Positions 36,749 through 44,701 of a stretch of DNA of 64,000 nucleotides are shown here, piece by piece. The notes under the pieces were generated by a model, which saw only the letters and a program-made list of their open reading frames with translations, made no database searches and had not been told where the DNA came from. The number at the start of each line of letters is the position of its first letter. Position 1 is the stretch's first letter. The translations under genes were made by a program, and so were the position numbers. Source of the stretch: CAWINY01 sp963837635 (GTDB lineage Bacteria > Acidobacteriota > Terriglobia > Terriglobales > Acidobacteriaceae); contig CAWINY010000006.1 of the NCBI GenBank assembly GCA_963837635.1, forward strand, positions 806,001 to 870,000, given 5' to 3'.

Positions 36749-37264
36749 TCATAAACAGCGCCTCAGCGTAATCCAGAAACAGGCAAGGTAGAAGAAGGCG
36801 CGGTAGGTGGAGAGCAGATGCTCATGACGAACCAGCAATCGGCGGAACTGGCCAAGCCATGCATTGGTTCGCTCCACTATCCAGCGGCGCAGGTATCGCC
36901 GCAGTTTACGGCCATCTTCGTAGCGCCGTTCCTTGTTGTTCTTGCGGTAAGGCGCAATCAGCTCGATGCCTCGCTTCTTCAGTCGCTCACGCAGCGGGTC
37001 GGAGTCATAACCACGGTCAGCGATTATGCGCTCGGGCTTTTGCCGCGGCCGTCCTTGCGGGCGCGGGACGCGGACTTCGGCGAGCGTGGCTTCCGCAAGC
37101 GTAACTTCTGCCGGAGAGGCACTTTCCAGCCGAACTCCCAGCGGAAGACCTTGACCGTCGACCAGTACCATCCACTTCGTTCCCTTGCCCCGCTTGGTTT
37201 TACCGACGGCAGCGCCCCTTTTTTTGCCGGCGCGAAGCTGCCATCCAGGAAGGTCTCGTCCCAC
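36749..37264 (-). CDS. IS5-family transposase, downstream frame (orfB)
   Basis: Encodes the C-terminal catalytic half: KTKRGKGTKWMVLVDGQGLPLG, the second catalytic Asp in RIIADRGYDSDPLRERL, and the Glu in RRWIVERTNAWLGQFRRL. It completes the DDE triad together with orfA. Its stop lies 8 bp inside the left end of the element. The region before GKTKRGKG overlaps orfA and is not expected to start independently. The fused product would be about 270 aa, normal for the group. Confidence 0.88.
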   Translation of the reverse strand: MGRDLPGWQLRAGKKRGAAVGKTKRGKGTKWMVLVDGQGLPLGVRLESASPAEVTLAEATLAEVRVPRPQGRPRQKPERIIADRGYDSDPLRERLKKRGIELIAPYRKNNKERRYEDGRKLRRYLRRWIVERTNAWLGQFRRLLVRHEHLLSTYRAFFYLACFWITLRRCL

Positions 37265-37557
37265 TTGAGCAGCCCTTCCTCATCCAGCGCACCGAGCAAG
37301 GCGCGCCACGCATCCAGCCAGACGCCTTGGTCCTCCCACCGCTTCAGCCGCCGCCAACAGGTGGCGGGCGAGGGGAACTCGTCCGGCAGAAACCGCCATG
37401 CCGCTCCGGTTTGCAGAATCCACAGAATGCCTTCAAAACAGGCCCGGTTCGGTGCCCACGGTCGCCCCCGGTTGTCCCGTCGGCGCTTCGGTTCGGGAAG
37501 CAAAGGCTCAATCAGTTGCCACTGCTCGTCCGTCAACAGCTTCTGCCGCTTCTTCAT
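37024..37557 (-). CDS. IS5-family transposase, upstream frame (orfA)
   Basis: 177 codons if read without shifting. It begins KKRQKLLTDEQWQLIEPLLPEP, with the helical N-terminal domain typical of IS5/IS427 transposases (RGRPWAPNRACFEGILWILQTGAAWRFLP). The first catalytic Asp is in WDETFLDGSFAPAKK. After about residue 112 the frame loses similarity and becomes Arg/Lys-rich, because the natural product shifts by -1 into orfB at an A7 run. Confidence 0.88.
   Translation of the reverse strand: MKKRQKLLTDEQWQLIEPLLPEPKRRRDNRGRPWAPNRACFEGILWILQTGAAWRFLPDEFPSPATCWRRLKRWEDQGVWLDAWRALLGALDEEGLLKWDETFLDGSFAPAKKGALPSVKPSGARERSGWYWSTVKVFRWEFGWKVPLRQKLRLRKPRSPKSASRARKDGRGKSPSA
37219..37225 (-). promoter_or_regulatory. 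A7 slippery run for -1 frameshifting between orfA and orfB
   Basis: On the minus strand the sequence is GGC-AAAAAAA-GGGG. A -1 slip on A AAA AAA G joins orfA (gca aaa aaa) to orfB (agg ggc gct), giving the expected FAPAKKRGAAVGKTK junction. Confidence 0.8.
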
Positions 37558-37718
37558 GACAGAAGCTCATCAGTTCACCCGCTTTGTACGTAAGTATCTG
37601 AGTTGAGGCCGAACCCATTTATGAAACACGCTCTAGGCAACCAAAGCTCTCGTCCGGCATCGAGGCGGAAAGCGGAGCCGAGCCGTCTTGAGTTCCCTCG
37701 ACAAGGTTTCCATGCCTG

Positions 37719-39908
37719 CTAAGCGCACATCTCGAAATCTTCATCGAGGACTTGCCGCACCACCCTGAACAGAGTGTCGGGCGTGAAGGGCTTGGATAAA
37801 ACACGACCTCCCAATTCGCTCGCTCGGCAATCAAGCACTGCCCGCTCGGCATAACCAGTCACGTAAAGGATCTTCAACCCAGGCCGGTCCAGCTTTACCT
37901 GTTTGACCACCTCTGGGCCGGGCAATCCCGGCATGACCACATCGCACAGCACGAGATCGATAGTCTCGGCATATTGCCGGTTGAGCGCAATGGCCGCGTT
38001 TCCGTCAGCCGCCTGCAGCACGTGGTAGCCCGAGGTTTTGAGGATATGGGCCGTCAGTTCGCGAAGAGCTTCCTCGTCTTCGACGACCAGAATCGTTTCA
38101 CTGCCTGTGGGAGGCGGAGCCACGAGCTCTCGGACCACAAACGCACCCGTAGCTCGTGGGAAGTAAAGATTGAAGCATGACCCGGCCCCCGTCTCGCTGA
38201 TCACTTCCACATGCCCGTCGCTCTGTTTCACAAAGCCATAGACCATGGCCAACCCCAGCCCGGTACCGACTCCCACCGGCTTGGTGGTAAAGAACGGCTC
38301 GAAGATCCTTCGCCGCGTATGTTCATCCATGCCCGTGCCGGTATCGCGTACGCTGAGACAAACATGTGCCCCCTCCGAGGCGCCCATGTGCCGCAACACG
38401 TACTCCGAGTCCAAGATGGCGTTATGCGCCCCGATGGTCAACTGCCCGCCGCCGGGCATGGCATCTCGGGCATTGATGGCGAGGTTGATGATCGCCTGCT
38501 CCAACTGATTTCGATCGGTCTTCACTTTCCACAGGTCGGGTGCGATCTGGACCTGGATGTGAATGTCTTCTCCGATTATGCGAGCCAAGGGATCGCGCAG
38601 CTTGGGGAGTACCTCATTCAGGTCGAGCACCTCGGGATGGAGCATTTGCTTGCGGCCAAAGGCGAGCAGTTGACTGGTCAGTTGAGCCGACCGTTCGGCC
38701 GCTCTCATGATTTCCCGCACTTCCTGTCCGTACTCCAGGTTTGCGCAAGGCAATCTTTTCAGCAGCAGGTTGCAATAGCCCTGCACGATGGTGAGTTGAT
38801 TATTGAAGTCATGGGCGATCCCGCCCGCCAAGCGGCCAATGGCCTCCATCTTGGCAGCTTGCCGAAGTTGCTCCTGCATGCTCTGCAAGTCCGCCTCGGC
38901 CCGCTTGCGATCGGTGAGGTCGCGGAGAGATTCGATCGCGCCCACCCGGTTGCCTTCCTGATCCAGCAGGGGCGAGGCCATTCGGCTGAGATAGGCTCCC
39001 CTGCCGCCGAACGCGGCTTGCACGAAGTCTTCTCCGTAGAGAGTACTGCCTTGCATGTGGAGGTTCTCGTATTGAGAGCTCAACTCCGGAAGGTCCGAAT
39101 CGAGAAGGTCTAAGAGCGTGGGCCGCCGCTCCCCATAAAACGGCACGCCATAGGCGTAATCGCCCTGGCCAATGATCTCTTCCTTACCAACTCCCGTCAT
39201 TTCCTCGATGGCGCGGTTCCAGGCGATCACCCGCTTTTGTTGATCCACCACAAACGTCGCGTCGGGGAGGAAATCGATAATGTCGAGCAGTTGCTGGCGG
39301 GTGGCGCGGGCGGCCTGGGCTTCAGCCAGTTCCGTGATATCGGCATGTAGACCAACGGTAAAGCCTTCCGGGGTCTTGCGCTCGCGGATCTGCAGGATCT
39401 TCCCGTCGGCTAACCGGTATTCGCAGGTGCCGGCGCCGGATTGATGGTGCTGCAGACGGTGCGCGAACCAGGTTGGATCGGTCGGCTGGTAGCGTTCCCC
39501 GGCTTCGGTCAGCAAGTCGGTGAAGTGGCGGCCGGTAAGGCTCGACTCGAAGCCCCACAACTTCTGGTAGGCATCGTTGCACAGCACCAGCCGGTCCTCG
39601 GGATCGAACAGAGCGAAGCCTTCCGAGATAGCGCTGATCGCCGCCGAGAGCCGATGGCGCGCCGCTTCCGCTTCGCGGTTGGCCTCGGCCAGCGCGTCGA
39701 GTGCGCGCTCCAGTTCCTGGGTGCGATGCCTGACCTCCTGCTCCAGCACGAAAGTGGTTTGCAGCAGGCTGAAATCGTTGTCCGGGTTATTCAGGTTGCG
39801 CTGCACCTGGTTCATCAGGGCGGTGATGATCCGGTCGCGCCGCTGGATTTCACCCAGTAATCCGCCGGCATCGCCGGGATCGCAGCGAAGGTCGATGTCG
39901 TCACTCAT
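37719..39908 (-). CDS. Hybrid sensor histidine kinase/response regulator with two PAS domains
   Basis: 729 aa without clear membrane segments, so cytoplasmic. A helical coiled N-terminus (20-90) is followed by PAS1 (about 88-195, SEGFALFDPEDRLVLCNDAYQ) and PAS2 (about 208-335). HisKA has the acceptor His at residue 366 (GGIAHDFNNQL). HATPase follows (NLAINARDAMPGG, VRDTGTGM, GTGLGLAMVYGFV). The C-terminal receiver domain (ILVVEDEEALREL) has its Asp in LVLCDVVMPGLPG and Lys in VLSKPFTPD. Its ATG overlaps the stop of the FIST-domain gene (ATGA, 39908-39905), so the FIST protein is its probable sensor partner. Confidence 0.92.
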   Translation of the reverse strand: MSDDIDLRCDPGDAGGLLGEIQRRDRIITALMNQVQRNLNNPDNDFSLLQTTFVLEQEVRHRTQELERALDALAEANREAEAARHRLSAAISAISEGFALFDPEDRLVLCNDAYQKLWGFESSLTGRHFTDLLTEAGERYQPTDPTWFAHRLQHHQSGAGTCEYRLADGKILQIRERKTPEGFTVGLHADITELAEAQAARATRQQLLDIIDFLPDATFVVDQQKRVIAWNRAIEEMTGVGKEEIIGQGDYAYGVPFYGERRPTLLDLLDSDLPELSSQYENLHMQGSTLYGEDFVQAAFGGRGAYLSRMASPLLDQEGNRVGAIESLRDLTDRKRAEADLQSMQEQLRQAAKMEAIGRLAGGIAHDFNNQLTIVQGYCNLLLKRLPCANLEYGQEVREIMRAAERSAQLTSQLLAFGRKQMLHPEVLDLNEVLPKLRDPLARIIGEDIHIQVQIAPDLWKVKTDRNQLEQAIINLAINARDAMPGGGQLTIGAHNAILDSEYVLRHMGASEGAHVCLSVRDTGTGMDEHTRRRIFEPFFTTKPVGVGTGLGLAMVYGFVKQSDGHVEVISETGAGSCFNLYFPRATGAFVVRELVAPPPTGSETILVVEDEEALRELTAHILKTSGYHVLQAADGNAAIALNRQYAETIDLVLCDVVMPGLPGPEVVKQVKLDRPGLKILYVTGYAERAVLDCRASELGGRVLSKPFTPDTLFRVVRQVLDEDFEMCA

Positions 39909-41092
39909 GCCGGGACCTGCTTGGCGCCAATGGCGATGCCCGTGAAGGTCTGGTTCACGTGCATGCCGCGGAACTGCTCGCCATAGGAGCTGAACCCGAC
40001 CACATGGTGCTCGCGCAGCAGGGCCGACACCTTGTCGATCGCCCCATTTTGGCTAAGTTCCAGCCGCCGCAAGATGCAGTCGCAGCCGATCACCAGCCGT
40101 GGCGGGCCGATGTCCCGTTCGAGATCCCGGAACAGCGTATTGAGATTGTCCACCAGATCGACACCTTCGGCGACGTTGAACACAATGCCTTCATCGATGG
40201 CGCAATAGAAGGTCAGGCTGCCGTCGGGATTGACCTTCTGGATGGAGCGCACGAAATCGGCCCCGCCGATCTTGACCACCATGGGGTGTGCCGAGAACAC
40301 CAGAGGGTTCAACTGGCTGGGGACTAGGCCGATGGCCCGGGCATATTCTTCGGCGGCGGGAAAGCCGTTGATCTCGGTCGCGATGCGCTGCTCCGGGATG
40401 GCGCCGGTGAGCACCAGACGGCGTGTGCCCGACACAAAATGCTGGGTCTTAAAGGTGGTAAACGGGTGCGGCGAAGTGGCCACCAGCAGTACCGCCGCGT
40501 CGCGGTGGAAACGGCCATCGAACAGCACGGCCGTCTGCTGGAAGTTCAGGCCGTCGCCCGCCGAGCCGCCTACCATGGGGATTCCCCCCAGCCCGTCGTG
40601 AATGGCGCGCGCCACGTATTCCTCGTGGCCGCATAGGCCATCGATCAACAGCAGGGCGAAGCAGCGCTTGGGGTCGAATCGCTCTACCCGCTGAGCCAGG
40701 TTCTGGCGCAGCTCGTAGGCAAAGGCATGGCCCTTCCTGGTGTTCAGCCCTGATACGCCCTCGATGAGCCCGATCTCGTAAACGAGGTCGTCCTGCCCCA
40801 GGGTAAGCCCCGACACCCCGCCATCCATGTAGCCAAGGGGTCCGATCTCCCCGGCTGTGGTGCATCCGATCATCGGCAGGGCGCCGAACTCGCGCCGCAG
40901 AGCGGGGGCCATTGCCTCGCGCTCGTAACGATTGGAGACAAAGACCAGCGCCAGTCCAGCCTGGTCATGACCGATCAGCCCCCGCAACTCCCCCGCAGCC
41001 GTCGCCGGATTCGAGTTGCTGGAGTAACCGATGCGAACCTGTGGCTCAAGGCTTGGTGTGGTTTCGACAGCAGAATGTATAGCTCGCACCAT
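39905..41092 (-). CDS. FIST-domain signal-sensing protein
   Basis: 395 aa with FIST_N followed by FIST_C and no membrane helix. GELRGLIGHDQAGLALVFVSNRYE, LPMIGCTTAGEIGPLGYMDGGVSGLTL and IPMVGGSAGDGLNFQQTAVLFDGRFHRDAAVLLV are typical of FIST_N. The C-terminal GCDCILRRLELSQNGAIDKVSALLREHHVVGFSSYGEQFRGMHVNQTFTGIAIG is FIST_C. FIST proteins are predicted to bind small ligands such as amino acids and occur beside kinases and chemoreceptors. The 4-nt overlap with the hybrid kinase indicates a sensing pair. Confidence 0.92.
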   Translation of the reverse strand: MVRAIHSAVETTPSLEPQVRIGYSSNSNPATAAGELRGLIGHDQAGLALVFVSNRYEREAMAPALRREFGALPMIGCTTAGEIGPLGYMDGGVSGLTLGQDDLVYEIGLIEGVSGLNTRKGHAFAYELRQNLAQRVERFDPKRCFALLLIDGLCGHEEYVARAIHDGLGGIPMVGGSAGDGLNFQQTAVLFDGRFHRDAAVLLVATSPHPFTTFKTQHFVSGTRRLVLTGAIPEQRIATEINGFPAAEEYARAIGLVPSQLNPLVFSAHPMVVKIGGADFVRSIQKVNPDGSLTFYCAIDEGIVFNVAEGVDLVDNLNTLFRDLERDIGPPRLVIGCDCILRRLELSQNGAIDKVSALLREHHVVGFSSYGEQFRGMHVNQTFTGIAIGAKQVPA

Positions 41093-41180
41093 GGGATGGT
41101 CCGAATGGGGAAAATACCACGAATATTGACCAGATTACAAATGCGGCCGCCGTTCCAAACGCCCGACTTCACCCTACTCC

Positions 41181-41975
41181 TTACTTCGGAAACAGGTTCA
41201 TCGGTCCGATGCCGTGTCCCAGGGGCTCGGCCTGGGCGATGGCGCGGGCCACGTAGTCTTTAGCCTCGGCGACGGCATTCCTCAAGGACAATCCCAGCGC
41301 CAGGTTGCATGCCAGCGCCATGGCGAAGGCGCAGCCTGTGCCGTGAGTCGAGCGCGACTCAATCCTCGCCGCCCGGAATTCCTCCGCACCGCCGTCGGCC
41401 AAGCTAAGTAGATCCACCGCATCGCCCTGTAGATGTCCGCCTGTGATCACCACCGCCCGCGCTCCCAAGGCATGCAGCTTGGCGGCAGCGGCCCGGGCGT
41501 CGTTCAAGTCTGCAACGGGGATTCCGGCCAGTGCCGCAGCCTCGGCTAGATTCGGAGTACACACAGTAGCCTTGGGCAGCAACCGCGTGCGGATAATCTC
41601 CAGTCCAGCCGCGTCCAGCAATTCCGTTCCGGACGAGGCGCGGACGATCGGATCCAGAACCATGGGGACGGGACCAAGTCCATCTCCATCCAGGAAGTCA
41701 GCGACCGCTCGCGCCACCTCGCCCCAACCCAGCATTCCAAGGCGAACCGCCGAAATCTCAAAATCAGTCCTGAGCTCGTTCAGGGTCGCGGCGACCAGTT
41801 CGGGGGGTAAGGGAACGACGCGCTTCACCCCTAGGGTGGATTGAATCGTCAGGGCGGTGATGCAGCTCAGGGCATAGCAGCCGTGGGCGGCGGCAGTCTT
41901 GATGTCGGCGGTCACCCCAGCGCCGGAGCTCGGGTCATAACCGGCAATGGAGAGCACCACAGGCGGAACAGGCAT
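41181..41975 (-). CDS. thiD: Hydroxymethylpyrimidine / phosphomethylpyrimidine kinase
   Basis: About 264 aa ribokinase-fold kinase making HMP-PP for thiamine. VLSIAGYDPSSGAGVTADIKT at the start, ITALTIQSTLGV, VLDPIVRASSG and the catalytic loop SRSTHGTGCAFAMALAC are all ThiD features. I chose ATG 41975 because it gives the family N-terminus; the frame runs further to 42125 through repeat DNA. TACATT lies 6 nt before the ATG and there is no SD, so it may be leaderless. thiE, its pathway partner, is 14 kb away. Confidence 0.92.
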   Translation of the reverse strand: MPVPPVVLSIAGYDPSSGAGVTADIKTAAAHGCYALSCITALTIQSTLGVKRVVPLPPELVAATLNELRTDFEISAVRLGMLGWGEVARAVADFLDGDGLGPVPMVLDPIVRASSGTELLDAAGLEIIRTRLLPKATVCTPNLAEAAALAGIPVADLNDARAAAAKLHALGARAVVITGGHLQGDAVDLLSLADGGAEEFRAARIESRSTHGTGCAFAMALACNLALGLSLRNAVAEAKDYVARAIAQAEPLGHGIGPMNLFPK

Positions 41976-41981
41976 GCCAGA

Positions 41982-41987
41982 AATGTA
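41982..41987 (-). promoter_or_regulatory. Extended -10-like TGGTACATT before thiD (leaderless candidate)
   Basis: TACATT (41987-41982) preceded by TGG and followed by a 6-nt spacer to ATG 41975. No -35 consensus is seen at the usual distance. Confidence 0.4.
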
Positions 41988-42011
41988 CCACTGCGCCCGG
42001 AGCCCCGGACC

Positions 42012-42066
42012 TTGTTCTTGGCACCTGTTACCTGGTATCTGATACCTGTCACTCAGGGTCCGGTAC
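42012..42066. repeat. CACCTGTTACCTGGTATCTG / GATACCTGTCAC repeat
   Basis: GGCACCTGTTACCTGGTATC and ATACCTGTCACTCAGGG form overlapping inverted units. Same family as 42945-42975 and 52190-52275. The rest of the 41988-42366 gap shows no gene. Confidence 0.7.
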
Positions 42067-42366
42067 TGCTTCTGATACCCGCTCCGCAAGCTTGCCCAGG
42101 CCTCCCAACCCCGCCTGGAGACCATCCATCTAAGGAGGCAAGCTTAATAAAGCTAAGGTGATTGCCTGATGGCCAGCCGATAGACTGAGCTGTCAGAATT
42201 TGCCTTGAGGATTTGTTGTCAATAGAATTGAAAGATTGTCCTGGCTGACGCGTTCAAACTAGCGCGGCGCCGGAAAGAGATTAACAGCTTTCCCAACGAG
42301 CTTGGAGCGCTGGTTGGAGTTCTGTTGTGCGGACCACTTTCGTTAATTCTGAATTTGAGGTGTTGC

Positions 42367-42843
42367 ATGAGAAAGGTACTGACCCACTCCCTGGTGATCT
42401 GTTGTTTGGCGATCACCAGCCTGGGGGCGACGCACCGGCCCAACAACGCCGTGTCCGCTAAGCCGACCAAGGTTGTCCGTAAGAAGCCCGTCAACAAGTC
42501 CCACCGGCCCTACCAAATCGGCAAGGCATCGTGGTATGGCAAGCGCTTTTACGGCAAGAAGACCGCCAACGGCGAAACCTACGACATGTTCCAGTTCACT
42601 GCGGCCCACCCGATGCTGCCCCTGGGGTCGGTGGTGCGGGTCACCAACCTCAGCAATCACCGCTGGGTGGTTGTCCGGATTAACGACCGCGGCCCTGTGC
42701 CGGCGTCCCGGATCATCGATCTGTCCTACGGCGCCGCCCAGGTGCTCGGTCTGCGAGATGACGGAGTCGATCGGGTTCGGATCGATCTGGTCCCGTGGCA
42801 GGAGGCCGCCCTAGCCCAGACCGAACTCGCGGGACTGGATTAA
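42367..42843 (+). CDS. rlpA: RlpA-family septal ring lytic transglycosylase
   Basis: 158 aa. The signal peptide is RKVLTHSLVICCLAITSLGA. The double-psi beta-barrel contains GKASWYGKRFYGKKTANGETYD, LPLGSVVRVTNLSNHRWVVVRINDRGPV and RIIDLSYGAAQVLGL, the exact RlpA pattern with the catalytic Asp in INDRGP. No SPOR domain is present, so septal targeting by denuded glycan is not evident. GAGG (about 42356-42359) precedes ATG 42367. An upstream in-frame ATG at 42325 would bury the signal peptide. Confidence 0.92.
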   Translation: MRKVLTHSLVICCLAITSLGATHRPNNAVSAKPTKVVRKKPVNKSHRPYQIGKASWYGKRFYGKKTANGETYDMFQFTAAHPMLPLGSVVRVTNLSNHRWVVVRINDRGPVPASRIIDLSYGAAQVLGLRDDGVDRVRIDLVPWQEAALAQTELAGLD

Positions 42844-42889
42844 CTCGTTCTCCGTTCCACGTTCTCCGTTTCCCGTTTTTTCCGAATCT

Positions 42890-42976
42890 CTTGGAGCCGG
42901 CTCGCAGAGCCGGCCTTCCCGTTTCTTGGTGGGCCACCGCCCCGGCACCTGGTATCGGATATCTGATACCTGTTGC
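42890..42976. repeat. GAGCCGGCTCGCAGAGCCGGC hairpin and TATCGGATATCTGATACC unit
   Basis: GGAGCCGGCTCGCAGAGCCGG (about 42894-42914) is a compact hairpin 3' of rlpA without a T-run. CACCTGGTATCGGATATCTG (42946-42965) is another member of the GGTATCAGGTAACAGG family. Confidence 0.6.
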
Positions 42977-43017
42977 CTGAGCGGCATCAGCGCCGGAGTC
43001 GAGAGAACGGGGAACCT

Positions 43018-43029
43018 TATAATGTCCCT
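43018..43029 (+). promoter_or_regulatory. Consensus TATAAT 6 nt before pyrF start (leaderless candidate)
   Basis: TATAAT at 43018-43023, spacer GTCCCT, then ATG 43030. A perfect -10 hexamer this close implies transcription begins at or next to the A of ATG. No SD is present and no -35 consensus is clear. Confidence 0.55.
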
Positions 43030-43755
43030 ATGCCCGAACTCTCCGCCCGCGACCGGCTGATCGTCGCCCTGGACGTTGCCAGCGAGATCGATGCCGAGAA
43101 GCTGATCGCCAGCCTCGGCGACGCGGTGTCCACCTTCAAGGTCGGCAAGCAGTTGTTTACCGCACTGGGGCCGGCCATGGTCCGGCGCTTGATCGACGCC
43201 GGCTATAAGGTCTTCCTCGATCTCAAGTATCATGACATCCCGAATACCGTGGCTGCGGCGGTCGCCGAGGCCGCCAAATTCGGGGTCGCCATGCTGACCG
43301 TGCACGCCAGCGGGGGCAGCGAGATGCTCAAAGCGGCGCAGGTGGCCGCCTCCTGTTCGGCTACCCCCCCGCTGATCCTGGCAGTAACAGTTCTGACCAG
43401 CCTTAAGGATGAAGACCTGACCGAGGTTGGGGTTAGCGGCAGGACCGTCGATCAGGTGCTCCGGCTCGCCGCCTTGGCGCGAGGCGCCGGCGTGGGGGGA
43501 GTTGTTGCCTCGGCGCAGGAGGCGCAGGCCATCCGGCGCCTGCTCGGCACGGGATTTGCCATCGTTACGCCCGGGGTGCGCCCGGCGGGGACCAGCGCAG
43601 GCGATCAGGCGCGCGTCGTGACCCCGGCGGAGGCGATCCGGGCAGGGGCGACGCACATCGTCGTCGGACGCCCGATCACCGAAGCCCCCGACCCGGGCAA
43701 GGCGGCGCGGGCGATTCTGGCGGAGATCGAACAAGCAGTGATTAGTGCTTCGTGA
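43030..43755 (+). CDS. pyrF: Orotidine 5'-phosphate decarboxylase
   Basis: 241 aa TIM barrel, last step of UMP synthesis. LIVALDVASEIDAEKL starts the family. The catalytic D-K-D tetrad is in VFLDLKYHDIPNTVA. FAIVTPGVRP and HIVVGRPITEAPDP form the phosphate-binding end. Length is usual for the E. coli type. I chose ATG 43030 because the conserved sequence starts there; the frame extends to 42973 through repeat DNA. It is monocistronic. Confidence 0.95.
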   Translation: MPELSARDRLIVALDVASEIDAEKLIASLGDAVSTFKVGKQLFTALGPAMVRRLIDAGYKVFLDLKYHDIPNTVAAAVAEAAKFGVAMLTVHASGGSEMLKAAQVAASCSATPPLILAVTVLTSLKDEDLTEVGVSGRTVDQVLRLAALARGAGVGGVVASAQEAQAIRRLLGTGFAIVTPGVRPAGTSAGDQARVVTPAEAIRAGATHIVVGRPITEAPDPGKAARAILAEIEQAVISAS

Positions 43756-43862
43756 CTAGTGATCGTGGAGGTGGGTGGCCAAGATCGAGCCCCGTTTTGG
43801 CTTGAGCGGCAGGTTGCCGGCGGTAATAGTGACTGCTCGCTGCGCGGCCTAGTGAAGTGACT
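43736..43862. repeat. GTGATTAGTGCTTCGTGACTAG units
   Basis: CAGTGATTAGTGCTTCGTGA (43736-43755) supplies the last codons of pyrF. AGTGAAGTGACTAGTGC recurs at 43850-43866. The CTAGTCACTAGTCACTAG tandem at 45862-45880 is the related reverse unit. Confidence 0.6.
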
Positions 43863-43886
43863 AGTGCTAAGGGGATTTCTCGCCAG

Positions 43887-44360
43887 TTATCGACCTTTGC
43901 TTCCATTGCAAAGCCAGATTTTGCGAGTCCGCTTCAATCGAATGGCCGTTGATTCGTTGTCTATAGTCAGTTTTCCTCGAAGCGCGGCTGTACTTAAAGT
44001 CGCGTCCAGATGGACAGGATGCATATGTGTCGTCTCTTCGCGCGATGGATATTCGATCAGGTGTTCGACCCAAGTGCCTTCTAGCACAATCCTTTTGCCA
44101 GCGATGTTACCTCCCAGGGGTATTTCGTCTGGGTTCAACCCCCCACTGTACACATAGAGCAGGGCTTCGTACCGGGAAGCGTCGCGCCTGTCGAGGGCCA
44201 GCTCAAAACCTCCAAGGTCGCCTGCTCCATCTACTCGTGCGCTTGAATAGATTTCCATTTGAGCGGTTCGGGCGCACTCGTCCGATGCTCTGCTCTGGCC
44301 GAGACTATTGTACGGATCCAAGAGGAGGAGGAATCCCGTAAGTAGTACAGCGACTCTCAT
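43887..44360 (-). CDS. Secreted hypothetical protein, 157 aa
   Basis: The N-terminus MRVAVLLTGFLLLLDPYNSLGQ is a probable signal peptide. The mature part (ASDECARTAQMEIYSSARVDGAGDLGGFELALD, then GLNPDEIPLGGNIAGKRIVLEGTWVEHLIEYPS) looks like a small beta-rich periplasmic domain with two Cys at its ends that could form a disulfide. I do not recognise the family. The frame continues upstream to 44438 but the signal peptide fixes ATG 44360. The G+C content is lower than its neighbours, which together with the adjoining IS element suggests acquired DNA. Confidence 0.6.
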   Translation of the reverse strand: MRVAVLLTGFLLLLDPYNSLGQSRASDECARTAQMEIYSSARVDGAGDLGGFELALDRRDASRYEALLYVYSGGLNPDEIPLGGNIAGKRIVLEGTWVEHLIEYPSREETTHMHPVHLDATLSTAALRGKLTIDNESTAIRLKRTRKIWLCNGSKGR

Positions 44361-44436
44361 TTGTGGATTATGCGTCGACAGCAGCCAAAAAAACAGAGGG
44401 ATTGTTGATAACATCTCTAACGAAGTCGGCTTCGTC

Positions 44437-44470
44437 AACCCTCCTCTTTCGTAGGAGGGTTTTGTTTTTC
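44437..44470 (+). terminator. Rho-independent terminator on the + strand without an obvious gene
   Basis: AACCCTCCT (44437-44445), loop CTTTCGT, AGGAGGGTT (44453-44461), then TTGTTTTTC. The T-run is on the + strand only. The nearest + gene, pyrF, ends 680 bp upstream. Confidence 0.75.
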
Positions 44471-44475
44471 TCTAT

Positions 44476-44676
44476 CTACGGACACACCTCGGCGCCCGCG
44501 CAAGAGCACTTGTCAGTTGGACCATAGCTTCCATTGCTTCCAACCTTGGTTCGGCCCGTTCCGTTCATCGTTGCGGTGTACCCACCAAACATCTCTTCGG
44601 TCAGTCGACGACCATGATGATCTGTTCGGACTCCCCGTCCTGGGGAGGCGGATGGCCTATTCAGCCCAACGGTCAC
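44476..44676 (-). pseudogene. Possible C-terminal gene remnant beside the IS110 element
   Basis: A 66-codon frame beginning with GTG 44676 but open without a start back to TAA at 44697-44695, next to the transposase 3' end. It reads GRRLTEEMFGGYTATMNGTGRTKVGSNGSYG and ends TDKCSCAGAEVCP, a secreted-protein-like Gly/Thr/Ser-rich tail with three Cys. I do not recognise it. No 5' portion is found on the other side of the element, so this is either a truncated gene left after insertion or chance coding. Confidence 0.35.
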
Positions 44677-44701
44677 TGCCGAGGCAGGACCATGTTAACG
44701 C

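Larger units (their letters stand above)
36741..37632 (-). mobile_element. IS5-family insertion sequence, about 892 bp, apparently intact
   Basis: Terminal inverted repeats AGCGTGTTTCATAAA are at 36741-36755 and, reversed, at 37618-37632. CTAG flanks both ends (36737-36740 and 37633-37636), a 4-bp target duplication. Two overlapping transposase frames on the minus strand fill the element. Transposition has occurred between the KdpD-like kinase stop and the hybrid kinase operon. Clean ends and intact frames suggest a recent insertion. Confidence 0.92.

Noticed and set aside
44418..44430. 13-nt match TAACGAAGTCGGC shared with the IS110 upstream region
   Set aside because: Matches of this length are expected by chance in a 64-kb window; no support as a bridge-RNA target.
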